Source: Perkinsus olseni (taxonomy: Eukaryota > Perkinsozoa > Perkinsida). From it: a stretch of 64,000 bases of DNA. The notes beneath the pieces are model-generated. The model was not told the DNA's origin, did no database searches, and was given only the letters and a program-made list of their open reading frames with translations. Positions 10,991-22,764 of the stretch are shown here, one piece after another. The position numbers were made by a program, and so were the translations under genes. How positions within the stretch are numbered: position 1 is the first letter of the stretch; the number at the start of each line of letters is the position of its first letter. The stretch spans positions 1 to 64,000 of the forward strand of contig JABANN010000103.1 in the NCBI GenBank assembly GCA_013115125.1, written 5' to 3'.

Positions 10991-13900
10991 CATTCCACTA
11001 GATCGTTTCAATCAGGTCCTTGGCAGCTCCTCCGTGGGCTGACCATACTTGTAGTTGACTCCAGGGGTTTCGAATTCTCCGTGTATGGTCTAGTTGGTGT
11101 CTACGCTCTCTTTATTCTTGCAGCCCTAGGTGGGGCTGAGCTATGTGTCTCCTGCTAGCATTTAGACCCTCAGGCATCGAAGAGTACGTGAGTGAGGCTG
11201 TCAGCGATGTCTTCGAGACAGTGGACACAGTCTTCCTCGTGTTCTTCCTGCTGGAAATAATAATGAGACTCATGTATAACCTCGCTTGTCATTGAACGCG
11301 TCACTGCTCTCTTTAGCGCGGAGACAGGATACTGGTACCTCAATGATCGGTGGAACCTGTTCGACTTCGTCATTGTTGTGGGCTCCTTTGTGGCGAAGGT
11401 ATTGGGGCGCGGTGGTCCCTTCTTTCACTGCTAGCGGAGGAACGATCAGTGATGGGCCATTTCCAGATTGCAGATTGCGGCCCCCGGGAATGCTAAGTCC
11501 TTCACCATCCTGAGGCTTTTTCGTTTACTTCGGCTTGTGCTTGCCTTGCGCAAAGCGGGTAGAAGCAGGAAAAAGCGCCGCGGCCATCACGGTAGGATTT
11601 CTTGGTCTTCACCTCTTCAGTGGAGCCTGCAGGTGCCGACACCGCATTACAGTTCAGCTCTCGAGTTGACAGAGTAATGGACATCCTCCGCGAGGTGCGA
11701 GAGACTAAGGGTCTATCTGGACCCATGCGCGAGAGAGTCAACTGGGCTTCTGAGATTATCAATACCAACAACCTATACACTATATCGGTCACAGCAGGGA
11801 AGCGCGGCACATCAGGGGGGGACGGCGATGACGAGCTCGCGGCCATTCGGCAAGAGATCAATGAGTGGCTGGCTCTCGGCAGGTGATTCTGTGCCTCAGT
11901 TTGTCTGACATTACTCAGCCACCTCGGCGACAAGTCCTGCCCTTGAGTTGAATCTCCATCCTCAGCGCGAGTGCTAAGACAAGTACCAAAACATGGCGAG
12001 ACAATGAGTTAGAGAAATTCCTCGCCAAGAAAAAAGCCGCCGCAGGTGCGGCAGCGGATGACAGCATGACAAAGGTAACTGATCATGTGATAGCGTACTA
12101 AAGCTGACGCATAACGGGGTATACTACAATAGATATTGCACGGTTGTTTTCTCGTGAAAGTACAGGCGGATACGCATCTTACTAGGCTCCATATGAGCAT
12201 CAGTGTAACGGTAGCGATACCGCCTGCGAACCAGACCGAATTCGCCCCCTCTCTAACGAACCGAGAAAAACAGCTGGGGCAGCCTCTCACCGCTCAAACT
12301 ATCTCTCCTGCTTAGTGCAGGTGGTTGACTACTGGGTAACACATCTCGTGATGTATCTTATCGACATTCATGTGTCGACAACACGATGGCCTCCGTGTGC
12401 ATGATGTTCGTGTCAAGGTTCCTCTCCGGAGTCGAACAGGGGTCCTTCTGGAGAACATCCTCGCCGGCGAGCGGCCTGTGATCGAGCCATCTGACGTGAG
12501 CGTACAACGCCTGGACCTGGACCCCGCTACTGCGCGGGTTATCGGCTACCTATCGCGTTCGGCGACATCGTGGACCTTCAACGTCTTCACCTTGCGCGTG
12601 GGAAGAGGGGTTCCCGATAGCATTTTCATCCGTGTCTCCGGTACTTGGCGTCCAAGAACTGTACGAATATGGTACAGAGTTCGCAAGTCGCAGCCGCTTA
12701 TTAAGCGTTGCACGTTGATAGCTAGTTGACTCCCGTAGCTGTCGATTCCCCAGCTATCGTCCAAATCCCGCGCCCACAATTTCAACGAGTGTGGGCCTCC
12801 TCTTCAATTTTTGCTATGCGCACCATCGGCTTTTGGCTGGTTTCAGTACCTACTCGGTCACCCAGAAAGCCTCCCAGACCCGGAGGCATTCGACGCCAGC
12901 TACGTACCGGAGTTAGATCCGAGCTCGAAGAGACCGGCGGAGGTGCTCGCTGTGCCGAAGACAGCGCAAAGAAGGAGAGGAACGGTCTTCAGTCTTGTTG
13001 CACCGAGATTATCGTGATCTGCCTGCCTCAGTCCTTTTTCGAGATCTGCTTCGTCAGGACGCGTGGCTCGATCAGCGGTGGCGTCGTCAGCCACTCTGCA
13101 TTGGCGGTGAAGTTGAGCTCCCTCGGCAAGGATGTCGCGACAGGCACACTGCATAGAACCTTCAACACTCATGCTGCGCTGGGCGTGTTTAGTGATAGGT
13201 GAGGATAATTTGAACATTGTTTATGTATGCTTACAGGTTGTAACTTAGAGCATCAGTGTTCTCTTTGTTAGTGACTTACCCGAGCTTCCTCTACTACTAT
13301 GCTCCGGAATGTACTTCTTCTGTGTGGTGTCGGCATTCGGTGGTGAATATGGCCAAATCGGGCCGCTGAGCCCCTCAGGGAAGTTCGAGAAGCCAAAAGA
13401 TCAGCTGATTCAACCTGAGCGTGACCGTGCGTGCTCTGCCTTCTCGGAAATCTGGATGTTCTGAACCCTTCACGAGCCAAGTGCTTCGAATAGATCGGAG
13501 CGCTACGGCTCGGACCTTCCCAGAATGCCGAATCCCGACTTGAAACGGGACAATCTCCCAACCTTTCGAAAAGATGATCTCAACCTCCTCGACACTGTGG
13601 AGAGTCTGATTGGCTTTTTATCAGTGAAACTCGACTTGACGGCAACAGCCGAGTTCCTCAGTGGGATTGAGAAGGGTTGCCGATCTAGCAACCCATATCA
13701 CAATTCAATGCACACTGTCGAGGTGATGCAGGCGATGCTTGGACTACTAGTGTAAGCGGCTCCTCCGATTTCCCGAACATTCAGCGCGCTATGTATCGGT
13801 ATATCTTGCAGCTCACTCCAACAGGGACCGACGTGCCCACAGTTCTTTTCGGCTCAGGAGCTGCAGGCTGGGCTCTTTGCCGCTGCGGTAGCGCCTGTCG

Positions 13901-15330
13901 GCACTATCAACTGGTCTGTGGACCTTTGTTCAGATTCACGACTATGAGCACCCGGGGGTCGACAGTCCTTTTCTCGTCAACACGCACCATCCCATGGCGA
14001 TCCGATATAGCGACAACGCTGTGAGTGGAAGCTCCATCGAGTCTCTGTGGAACCTCATATCATCTCTAGTGGCATCACCTACCTCTGAATTTTTGGGTCC
14101 CTCAGGTATTGGAGAATCACCACTTGGCCGCAGCGTTCACTCTGCTCAGCAAGATGACAGTGAATCCAATGGAAGCTTACTCTGAAGTACCTCTCGTTCC
14201 ATCTTCCCGGTGGATTCTCTGAGTGGAAGTTCATGTTAGCTTTCGAACGCGCTCGCCTGCCGCCAGCCCTGCAGTTCCGAGTTTTCCTTTTGCCGTAGGA
14301 CGATTGGGCGTTATCCCGTAAGATGATAATCGAGATGGTCTTGATGACAGACAACCAGAATCATTTCACCGCATTGTCGGAACTGCGGTCAAAATTGAAG
14401 AACTCGCCTGCAACATTCCCAGGCGAGTGCCTTCGTTAGCTCAGCCGGTGAGACCGTCGGCATATACTCAGATAATAAGTGTGAGCACTCGGACCGCCAG
14501 CTCTTGCTGAATATACTACTGCATGCTGCGGATATCTCGTACCCCTCACGTGATATTGAGTAGGTTGAATGACTACGTTCGAAGGGGTCTCGAATGGTGT
14601 CCAAGAAACTCTCAGGGAGACTAGGGAGGGGGTTGTAGTTGCTTCCAGTCTTAGCAAGAGCATGATAAAATTTTTGTTCCGACAAGAATTGACTCATTGA
14701 TTGATTCGCGTCCTCCCTGTGAACCATGCTCCGTAGATTGGAGAAATGTGAAAGCAGGTGTTACCTTCTCTGGGCGCCCCGGGTAATGGAGGAGTTTTCT
14801 AGGCAGGGCGACTTGGAAAGGGACAAGGGAATGCCGCTATCTCCAATGCATGACCGGTATGTTCGTGAGATAGTACTGGCTAGTATAAGACTACTGTCAG
14901 ATGGGGTTTCCTTTCAGGGACAACGTGAAACTTTCTAAGTGTCAAGTTGGTTTTATTGATGTTCTTGTTCTACCGCTCTACCAGGTAGCAAACACTCCCA
15001 TCGAATCCCTCACTCGCATGTTCCGGGGTTCCCCATGTTCAGTTTGAGTCGCTATCACGGCTCCTGACGCTGACCCCGAGTCTGCAGTGCAGACCCAACT
15101 CAGTCCCTGCGTTGGTCATTTAACCTCGCAAACCTTCAGGTCTTAGCCCAGATGCTACCGGATCTCGTGAATGGGGAATGCCTCCCGAATCTTCAGCTCA
15201 GTCGCCAGTATTACGCGACGCGGGAAGACTTCGCACCAGTGGAAGGTCTGAGGCTCTCAGACTCTTGTTCTTGCTCCATGTTGTCCAGGTGCAGACATTG
15301 GGAATGGCCTCCGGTCGAGTCTAGCGTTTA
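10990..15330 (+). CDS. Voltage-sensor-like module fused to cyclic-nucleotide phosphodiesterase
   Basis: Four helices resembling S1-S4 of voltage-gated channels come first: S1 GLTILVVDSRGFEFSVYGLV (11010-11130), S2 DTVFLVFFLLEIIMRLMYN (about 11220-11280), S3 DRWNLFDFVIVVGSFVAKVL (11345-11405) and S4 ILRLFRLLRLVLALRKAGRS with Arg at every third position (11505-11560). No pore (S5-S6) follows; a charged linker leads to a class I PDE domain hydrolysing cAMP and/or cGMP. PDE landmarks: NPYHNSMHTVEVMQ (13690), HDYEHPGVDSPF (13937), VLENHHLAAAF (14107), HAADISYPSRD (14530), EFSRQGDLERDKGMPLSP (14790) and KCQVGFIDVLVLPLY (14940), with the metal-binding His/His/His/Asp/Asp set and the invariant nucleotide-binding Gln all present. 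The gene ends at TAA about 15330. At least ten short introns. Location is presumably a membrane. Exons between 11900 and 13200 are less certain. Confidence 0.75.
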
Positions 15331-16117
15331 AGCAAATGTCGAAGATAAAGTCATTCAACACTTCTAAGGTAACGGATGCATCACTCGTGACGTCATGGAG
15401 TTTACAACACAGGCATCGCTAATACTGGTGCCCGATACAGTTACTGGGCGACGCTTCCACCACCACGCCTAGCAGCCAAGAAGCGTCCAAGTGTGCAGAA
15501 ACTGGTGGAGATGCTGCAACGATATTGACGAGAGCTCGTCGCATCTTCGGAGACGTGATTAAATGCTTGATGAATCATAGACTCTGAAGATCGCGGTTTC
15601 ATATGCCGTCTGGGCACTTGGCCGGCTCCATGTCGGCGCAGCGGCAGTTCCGCTCTAGAAGTGTGGCTAGTCACGCTAGAGAATCATGCCCCGCTTCCTC
15701 CCTCTCTCCCCTTAGAATTTGATTGGATCGTATTCATACTAAAAATCTCATTCTTTGGCTGGAGATGTGCCTTTAGCACACTTCTCCGTTACTAGTGACG
15801 TACTGAGATTCGTGGTCCCCACAGGTTGTCGCAGCGTTGAAGCTGGCATTGAGATTGCCATGGCGACACCATCCGGTGCTTTCGGCCTCCATCAGTCGGA
15901 AGAAGAGGAGTGAGGATGATGTTATAATATGATGTCCAGACATGTTCTTGGAGTTCTGGCTTACTTCCCTCGAACCGGCACTCGTGCGTAGAGTTTTTCA
16001 ATTCAGCTTCCAAATGCTTCTGACGACAACAGTGTTGTCCTGTTATGACCATCGATCCGGAGACATCATCTGATCAAGTAGATTACGCAACATTACAAGG
16101 CGCTTTCGGTTGCTGAC
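15331..16117. other. Intergenic or unresolved 5' exons of the ankyrin gene
   Basis: No clear exon. A basic stretch after an acceptor near 15826 (VVAALKLALRLPWRHHP) might be a 5' exon of the next gene, but I could not confirm it. Confidence 0.3.
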
Positions 16118-17566
16118 GATTTCAGTTCCATCGCCATATTCGTCATCCTGATGATCCATTCTATCTGCTAGTCTATGGGAAAGATCTCGAAGTCGGTACC
16201 ACCGGATCCATGTCATGGAGACTACTCTCTGCCATTTTTTGTTTCGTTCTTCTTTGCTGCCTGAGATTTGCTGGCCTTTTTTGCATATCCCTCCCGCGGC
16301 TCTCGGGTAAAACGTCCTGGGGGAGGAAGGTACTGCTCAGGTTCCCGGAGAGAGTGTACCAGACTGTGACTGGAAGGGTGACACTTTACTGTCGTCACTG
16401 GCAACTCTAGGCGATCATGAAAAGCTTTCGAAACTGCTCGATGAAGCACCGGCAGATTTAGGAGATGTAGTTGACCGCCATTCACGTGCAATGTAGTTTC
16501 ATCCCATTTTCAGGTTAATAGACTCAACAGGTTCGGCCAGTCACCACTATTTCTCGCTGCGAGATGGGGCCATCATCAAGCGGCACAGGTAAGCCTCCTA
16601 GCTACAACGGAGCTCGAAATTTGATTCCAAACCTTCGAAACGGAGATCCGCGTTGAAACCTTCGACGCTGTGCAGCGGGAGCGTCACAACTTCCCTGCGA
16701 TGTTTTTGTGACGAGCCCCTTGAGCGCTTCTCTTGTCGCCCTTTAGTCAGGAATACAGTGGTGGAAACGATCTGGAGTGTGCTCTATAAAGAGAGTTTAG
16801 AATGGGTGTCTATCGTAGACTGCGATTCGTAGTCATATGCACTTAGTCGATACGTCTTGGGTCCTCAGCACAGGAGCTCAAACTGGGCGAAGATGGCCAC
16901 TAAGGTCTCTTGCTCTGCTCTTTTCTACACCACAAAAGAGCAGAGCTTCTGAAAGTGAGTGCTCGTCTTCCTAGGTTTTGCTTGTTCATGGTGCCGATCC
17001 ACACTGTGCCGCCGAGAGCTACAGCCATACTACGCCCATGATGGCAGCAGCGAGTGCTGGTAAAGTTGAGGTCGTGCGTACTATGCTCGGATGGCTGCTC
17101 AAGAAGGAGGGGGTGGAAGGGGGTGCGGTTCCTCCTCTGCATCGAGGCCTCCTAGTGGTCTATGTTTCTTAGTTCGTAAAGCTCTCCAAAGGACTGACCA
17201 CAACATGAACTGGACGTGTATCGTCGGTGCTGCCCGTTGGGGCCAGGTGGGCTCTGCTTCGGCTTGGTGAGTTCTAGATATACTCTCTCAGACGCAGACA
17301 GTTGAGCTCCTTGTGAAGTGCTTTCGTCTCTGTCCGGGTATACAGGAGGCATTCCTGGCCGACCAGCTAGCCCTAGCTGCTAAGTGAGTACCCTCCGGAC
17401 GAGCGCGCAGGGTCCTCGTGCTATCATCATGTCTCTCAGGTGGGCAAGACTCGGGAGGCACGGAGAGGTGTCAGACGTGCTGGCAATGTATGGATCAGAG
17501 AGCTCACCTGTGAAGCACGAGGCCAAAGTCGAGCTTTTGCGGCAAGTCCTCAGATGCCTCGATTGA
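16118..17566 (+). CDS. Ankyrin-repeat protein, multi-exon
   Basis: Several consecutive exons carry ankyrin-type consensus pieces. They include DTLLSSLATLGDHEKLSKLL (about 16370), FGQSPLFLAARWGHHQAAQ between a TTTTCAG acceptor and a GTAAGC donor (16515-16588), VLLVHGADPHCAAES and TTPMMAAASAGKVEVVRTML (16978-17095), WTCIVGAARWGQ (17210), VELLVKCFRLCPGIQ (17300) and WARLGRHGEVSDVLAM (17435). Each fits the helix-turn-helix pattern (G-x-TPL-x2-AA-x2-G-H-x2-V-x2-LL). The final exon runs to TGA at 17566. An upstream piece (HPDDPFYLLVYGKDLEV, 16140) may be the N-terminal exon. Ankyrin arrays mediate protein-protein binding; no catalytic domain is visible, so partner and pathway are unknown. Confidence 0.65.
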
Positions 17567-18122
17567 GGCGATATTTATATCCTGACGCTACTGTTGCGTC
17601 CTCAATAGCGCTCGTATTGGAGTGGATCTCGACCCTGGACCTCTGTGGGAATGCATGGCATCCCTCAAGCAGAGCATGAATTGCTGCTCCATTGCCAGCT
17701 CTTAATTCTCCCTGCCGCTCGTTGATTTTTCATGTCGAATGGTCCGTGGGGAGCGGAAAATGCGTTTGAGCGTTTGAACAGAGAAAATAGGTAGCACACA
17801 ATACTGCCACCGCTCGTCTCCACAACAGCCTTCAACCCTCTAGTTCTATGGGGTCCTCAGGTTGTGAGAGGCGTTTGATGCAGTTTGTCGTTGTAGTTGT
17901 ATCATCTTCACTACTGCGCTACCGGGATATTCGCTTCAGGGAGACAGCCGTGTTTAGAAGTCCGCGACTTCGGTATGATAGGCGTCGTAGATGTTAGGTG
18001 TGATGTTAGATGATAGATGTTAGATAGTGATGTTAGATAGTGATGTTAGGTACCCCTTACATAGCTGAACTAGCAGTTTCTTTGCAGTTCTTTCATGCTC
18101 TCGTTTGTTCCAAAGTTATTCA
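17567..18122. other. Intergenic with a short minisatellite
   Basis: No exon is supported. At about 17985-18052 the motif GATGTTAG(A/G) recurs imperfectly (GATGTTAGATAGTGATGTTAGATAGTGATGTTAGG), a small tandem repeat upstream of the F-box-like gene. Confidence 0.5.
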
Positions 18123-19431
18123 ATGAAACCATTGGCAACAGACGACGCTTCAGATTCAGTCCTCAACGAGAGTGGTCTCTTTGCGCTCGTCGCGACCTTC
18201 CTCACCTGTGAGGAGCTCATCAGATTCTCCAGCACGTCTCACTGTATCAGGCAGATGATATACACACCTTCAGGACTTCTAGTCATTCCCCATATCGATT
18301 CCGTCAACAGACGTTTCGGACGAGCTACCAGTAGCGGAACGATACGGCTTCCTGGTATAGCGTGGAACAGGGTCCTCTCCTGGTCGTTGTATCTCCGTAA
18401 ACAACATCATGTTACATTCATGATGGAAGCACTGAAGATGGACTCTTGTCAGCTCTCTAATCTGCGGCTCTTGAGAATAATCGGTAACTACTCAGATAGT
18501 GCTGATTTACGGGAAACACCCGTGCCCCTCCTACGAGCGCTCGCTGGACGCTGTTCGAAGTTGGCGGTGTTTGAGGTGGATGTATTCTGTCGGCAAGACG
18601 TTATGAACGAGATGAGGCACTTCATTGGATGCTGTACTAAATTGCGACAACTGGATGTGTTATGTTATCACGATAGCGTGGGACCATGTAATATACGTGA
18701 CCACAGCAGGGTGGTCAATTCTCTCATAGCGTTCCTGGTCGAGTTTCAGTGGCATCATCTCTTCAGGTACTGTGGTGGACATCCTCCCGAACGAGCTGTC
18801 CCATCCTCAGCTCAATCGCATCGGTCTGGTTGGCTGCATGTCTCACACTATCGGTATTGATACACGGCAGATCTTGATGAGAGCTATCAGCCGACCTGAG
18901 TCGCTAACGCACGTCATACTGCGTGGATTGGTTCTCAAGGGGAGAGTTGATGAAATATGCGCCGTGGCTTCACTTCCTCATAGACTACCAGATCTCGTCC
19001 ATTGGGCTGTACGGGTGAATATGTTATGCTTCCCGTTGAGCCGAATCATAGAGGAGCGAGAAGCGACACCGCTGATGCTGTGGAATGTTCGATTAGCTGG
19101 TATGGAGAGCACTTGCATTGATTGCGAGGCCATTAGACCCGACAGGCTCGGTACAAAGGGACTGCCATGGCTTGATTTCCTGCCATACACCCAACTTGCT
19201 AGCAAGGCCGAGGAAGGCAGCCTGAGAGGGGTGGACATATTCCGAGCTGAATTCGGTCAGTTTCTCTCGGATACATCATTCCAAACGCGGCAAGTATCCG
19301 TGTGGGAGGAAGCCATCCGCCCCATGGTCGCCGCAACCCTGCTGAACCATTTGAAGAGACGATCAAGAGTGCGAAGCCGGGTGGCGAAGGTTTCAACCGG
19401 TGATGAGGCTCAGGCCGGAGCGATATTATAA
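18123..19431 (+). CDS. F-box/LRR-like protein, two exons
   Basis: Translation begins at ATG 18123. Residues about 10-45 (LFALVATFLTCEELIRFSST followed by SHCIRQMIY) match the F-box pattern of a leucine/phenylalanine-rich three-helix motif that binds Skp1 in SCF ubiquitin ligases. The rest has leucine-rich blocks (LSNLRLLRIIG, LLRALAGRCSKLAVFEVDVF, LTHVILRGLVLKGRV) like the solenoid of FBXL proteins. The first frame must be joined to a second one starting in-frame near 18767 to continue to TAA at 19431. A GTAATA donor at 18688 and CTTCAG acceptor at 18766 give compatible phase. Target recognition for ubiquitylation is inference from the family. Confidence 0.55.
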
Positions 19432-19561
19432 TGTACGCGTCCACACTGATACATTGCTTTTGGGTTGAGTTACTGGGCGTCAACACGAGCAAAATACTTA
19501 GGAGGCAAATATCTACACTCGGATCATCAATCGTAAATTGGAAGGAACAGTAAAGCAATAC

Positions 19562-19705
19562 TCAATCAATACTTGCTGGGATTCGTGGAGTATCATTGCT
19601 CCCGACAGCAACACTTGGGGATGAATCGCTCAACTGGGGTGAACTGGCATTAGACGGTGTGGAGGACTCAAGGGGGTCCAACTCCTCGATTGATGCTCTG
19701 AGATA
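19562..19705 (-). CDS. Ser/Pro-rich C-terminal exon, partial
   Basis: On the minus strand an acceptor near 19706 (TATCTCAG) opens an exon reading SIEELDPLESSTPSNASSPQ then LSDSSPSVAVGSND and ending at TGA 19562-19564. Composition is that of a disordered acidic/Ser tail. An upstream exon candidate at about 19840-19990 reads ARRAWDVWIGRDRRLALPDW. I cannot place the gene in a family, and cannot say whether it belongs to the membrane-protein gene just upstream or is separate. Confidence 0.35.
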   Translation of the reverse strand, partial: YLRASIEELDPLESSTPSNASSPQLSDSSPSVAVGSNDTPRIPASID

Positions 19706-20054
19706 CAGCGCCCCCATTTCCGAGGACCAAGAGAGACAACAACATGAGTTTGCTCATTAAGCTCCCGGGAGGGCAAGTAGCGATTGAGAATAAAAGGACA
19801 CAACCCGAAGGCCAGCGATTTTCACGAAATGTTCAGACCCTAGTACTAGAGAACGTCCGAAACTGGGACAGTGAAAAATCGTGGCGAAGATCACTCTGGC
19901 CCTCCCAATCGGGCAACGCTAATCTTCGATCTCGGCCAATCCACACGTCCCATGCTCGCCGTGCATGAACGTGAAAATCACGCGCGGAATTGAAGAATGT
20001 TGCGATGAGCCCTTCTAGTAGTGTGATACAACAGGTTCAACATTTTCGCTGGAC

Positions 20055-21660
20055 TTACTGCATCAAATCATTCAGGTCGGTTGCCCATTGAGATACCGTT
20101 TTCAGCGGAGACTCCGCGAACAGTGGCGGTGGTGTGACTCCTCTGAACAGCATAGGCATCTCATGCAGACATGATTCCTCCGATAAAAATCTCATTTACC
20201 TCCACCACTGAAAGGCTCTGACCACAGTGAATAAGACGAGGGGAGCGTGGAAAATGAATGTCAGCTTGAAGAGAACCAGAGACTCCCCAACTGAAAGAAA
20301 TAAAAAAAATGCATAACGAAGAGCCACAGAACGTCTCACCTGCGAAGGCGAACGCACGAGAATTCACATGCAGTATCCTTGTCGAGACGAAGCCCCACGC
20401 CTTGTTATCGCCAACCCTAGCCGCCGCTTTCTCCATCAATTTATACCTGAGCGGATCGGGCAGGTACCGAAGATACCCGCCTGACGTGATCGTACATGGA
20501 CACGGAGTAACGTTTGAAAAAAGACGGCGTCTCTCGCTGATGACTCCGGCCATCCTGGTGTTGTTGTTGTTGTTGCTCTCCAGCGGAGCCTCCCGGTGAT
20601 TGGTGGTTCCGCCCATTGTGCGAGTGATGCCCATTAGCCCACTTACGAGGGCCAAGGTTGCTACTACGCTGCAATTTAATGCGATCGGCCAAGGGCTCGT
20701 ACCTGCTATCATACGATTTGATCAGAGTACAAGCACGAGCCATGCTTCCTACTCCCTTAAGAAATACCCGCTATACAATACCCTTTACCCTAGTGCTATT
20801 CAATACAATACCCATAACATCGTACTCCAGCTACAATATCCTGCAATATGCATTCCAGTCACGGGGCGAATTCAGCAGGAGCAATATATTCAACTATCAC
20901 GCCTAACGCAGCTAACGAAGGCAGAATATCGAAAAGGATATAGATATTGGACACGAGTACTACCAGTATACCTCTATGCCTAATGATCCAACAAATGTAC
21001 CTCCATGCGCATACACAAAAGGAACATCGCCCCCGATCAGACAATGAGGTCCATTCTCGTTGCGCATTGACCAGTACTCTCACCATCTTACTATACACGG
21101 ATTTCATACGCCGCCCACCACGATCCTTTAAACACCTAGTTAGCCAAACTATACATGTTTCACCGCGCAATACATAAATAGACGTCGACTCTTCTCATAA
21201 AACTCATCACAACTGTTGTCATTCGCTGATGGTGCACTACAATGTACCATTGGTACGTTGATATAGTAACATTCTCAACGAGTGTTGCGTCTCGCGCGCT
21301 AATTCCCCCGTTGACAAAAACAGTACGTGCAGTACCTCTCGTTGGCCCATGAAAACATCCGCCTTCGATGCTCAACAAGCCGACCACGCTGCCGTTCTCG
21401 CCATACGCCAGACCGAGCCAGCAACTCCGGGTAGAAGTAGCACCAGGTCCTGTCCAGAACACTCTCAAAATACTGTGACCTTGAAAGTGAGTGACCGCCC
21501 ATTATCACCTTCGCAATGGTTGAAACCGCATGCATATGCCGATCATAGTGAACCAGGTTATATATTTCCCAGCAACGAAGCACCCAATGACCTTGGGTAT
21601 ATCTTCCGGTACTAGGCCCTGCTTTCCTAGGTACACCGTGAGCCTGTCCTTTATCCCCAT
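20055..21660 (-). CDS. Small membrane protein with one large intron, unidentified
   Basis: Exon 1 starts at ATG 21660 (MGIKDRLTVYLGKQG...) and contains a hydrophobic helix (VIGCFVAGKYITWFTMIGIC). A 29-bp intron (GTGATA...TTTCAAG) leads to an exon ending SWANER. A roughly 640-bp intron (about 20710-21348) then joins in phase to YEPLADRIKLQRSSNLGP. Next come a GTAAGT intron, the exon starting YLRYLPDPLRYKLMEKAAAR, a 49-bp intron, and the second helix LFKLTFIFHAPLVLFTVV. The last exon ends with QWATDLNDLMQ and TAA at 20055-20057; an alternative GTAAAG donor there would extend it by about 14 residues. The total is roughly 215 residues with two transmembrane helices and basic flanks, reminiscent of a mitochondrial inner-membrane protein, but I recognise no family. 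Confidence 0.6.
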
Positions 21661-22764
21661 GATAATGTTGGAGAGTTGGCAGCACCTTTATAGGGGATGT
21701 AATAAAAAGTAAAATCTGCAATCGGAGACGATAATATACGGGAATGGACCCACGCTGCTACTCCTTCAAGACAACCCTTGCGCGTTACTAACGCGGCGTT
21801 GATACTACTAACTTAGTAGCGACGGGCTAAGGTCACACAACTAGCACATGAATTGATCGGCCTCGTCAACCGAGGGATAGGTGATTCGCGGACAGGGCGT
21901 AGTTAACGGAGCTCCTTGAACCTCTCAAAACGTAAAAGTTTTACGGTAAAACCTTGTCCAGCGGCAAAATCGTAGCACACTATGATTTAGAGTCGCATGT
22001 ACCTAGTCGCGGCCAGGTCGCCGATGCCAAACTACTGAGTATCGCTGAGAATTATGGCAAACATCTTGCGCACATTGTGAGAATCTCGCCTCCCACCTCC
22101 CTGAATCTACGGTTTAACCAATCTCGATTGACAACCTGAGACTCCGTCCCATCCTCCGACAGTATTTGTGACTGGATCATTCGCAGATCAGCGCACCAGC
22201 AGCGCGGATGGATGTTCTGGTCCCGTTCTTCTCATCCTGATTGTCGGGTATGGAGGGGGGGGCAAATCATTCTGCCACGCTGCTCCGACTGAGCTTGGTC
22301 TGAATGCGTGACGGGAAACCGTCCGAAATTCCCGAGTCAATACCTTCCTCTGCCTCCTCTAACAGGGTCGCCTGTCGAATCACGACCCGAAAATCTGATA
22401 TGGCACCCGAGTCGGGTGACCTGACTCCCGCGCAGGCTCATGTCCGAGCGCAGGAGCTAGTAGTTTTGGAATGCGCTTTCGTCGCGCTCGCCGCGGAATT
22501 CTCATCGCGCATGTCGGAGTTAAGTCGGGATCGGTTAATGCGGGCCGGGTGCCCCCATTGACTGCCTCTCCTGAGTTTCAAGAGTGCTCCTTGGATCGTC
22601 TTTTACATGTTGAATTCTTGGGAGCGCTCCTGGGATTCGGGTAAGGTCTGTTCAACACTCCCTCATGGTGTGTTCTGTGTGGGCTTCAATTTCGAGATTT
22701 CACCTGGAGAATTTTGCTCTCGCATTGTGTGGATCCACTCGTAATTGAACCATGCTCTTCATCG
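21661..22764. other. Intergenic between divergent genes
   Basis: About 1.1 kb between the start of the minus-strand membrane protein and the start of the kinase. A hydrophilic open frame at 22304-22561 (Ala/Glu/Arg-rich, ending LSRDRLMRAGCPH) might be coding, but no splice or family evidence supports it. Confidence 0.35.

Noticed and set aside
20055-20743. Separate small gene starting at the ATG at 20743
   Set aside because: The acceptor inside that frame joins in phase with exons starting at 21660, which gives a longer and more coherent membrane protein.
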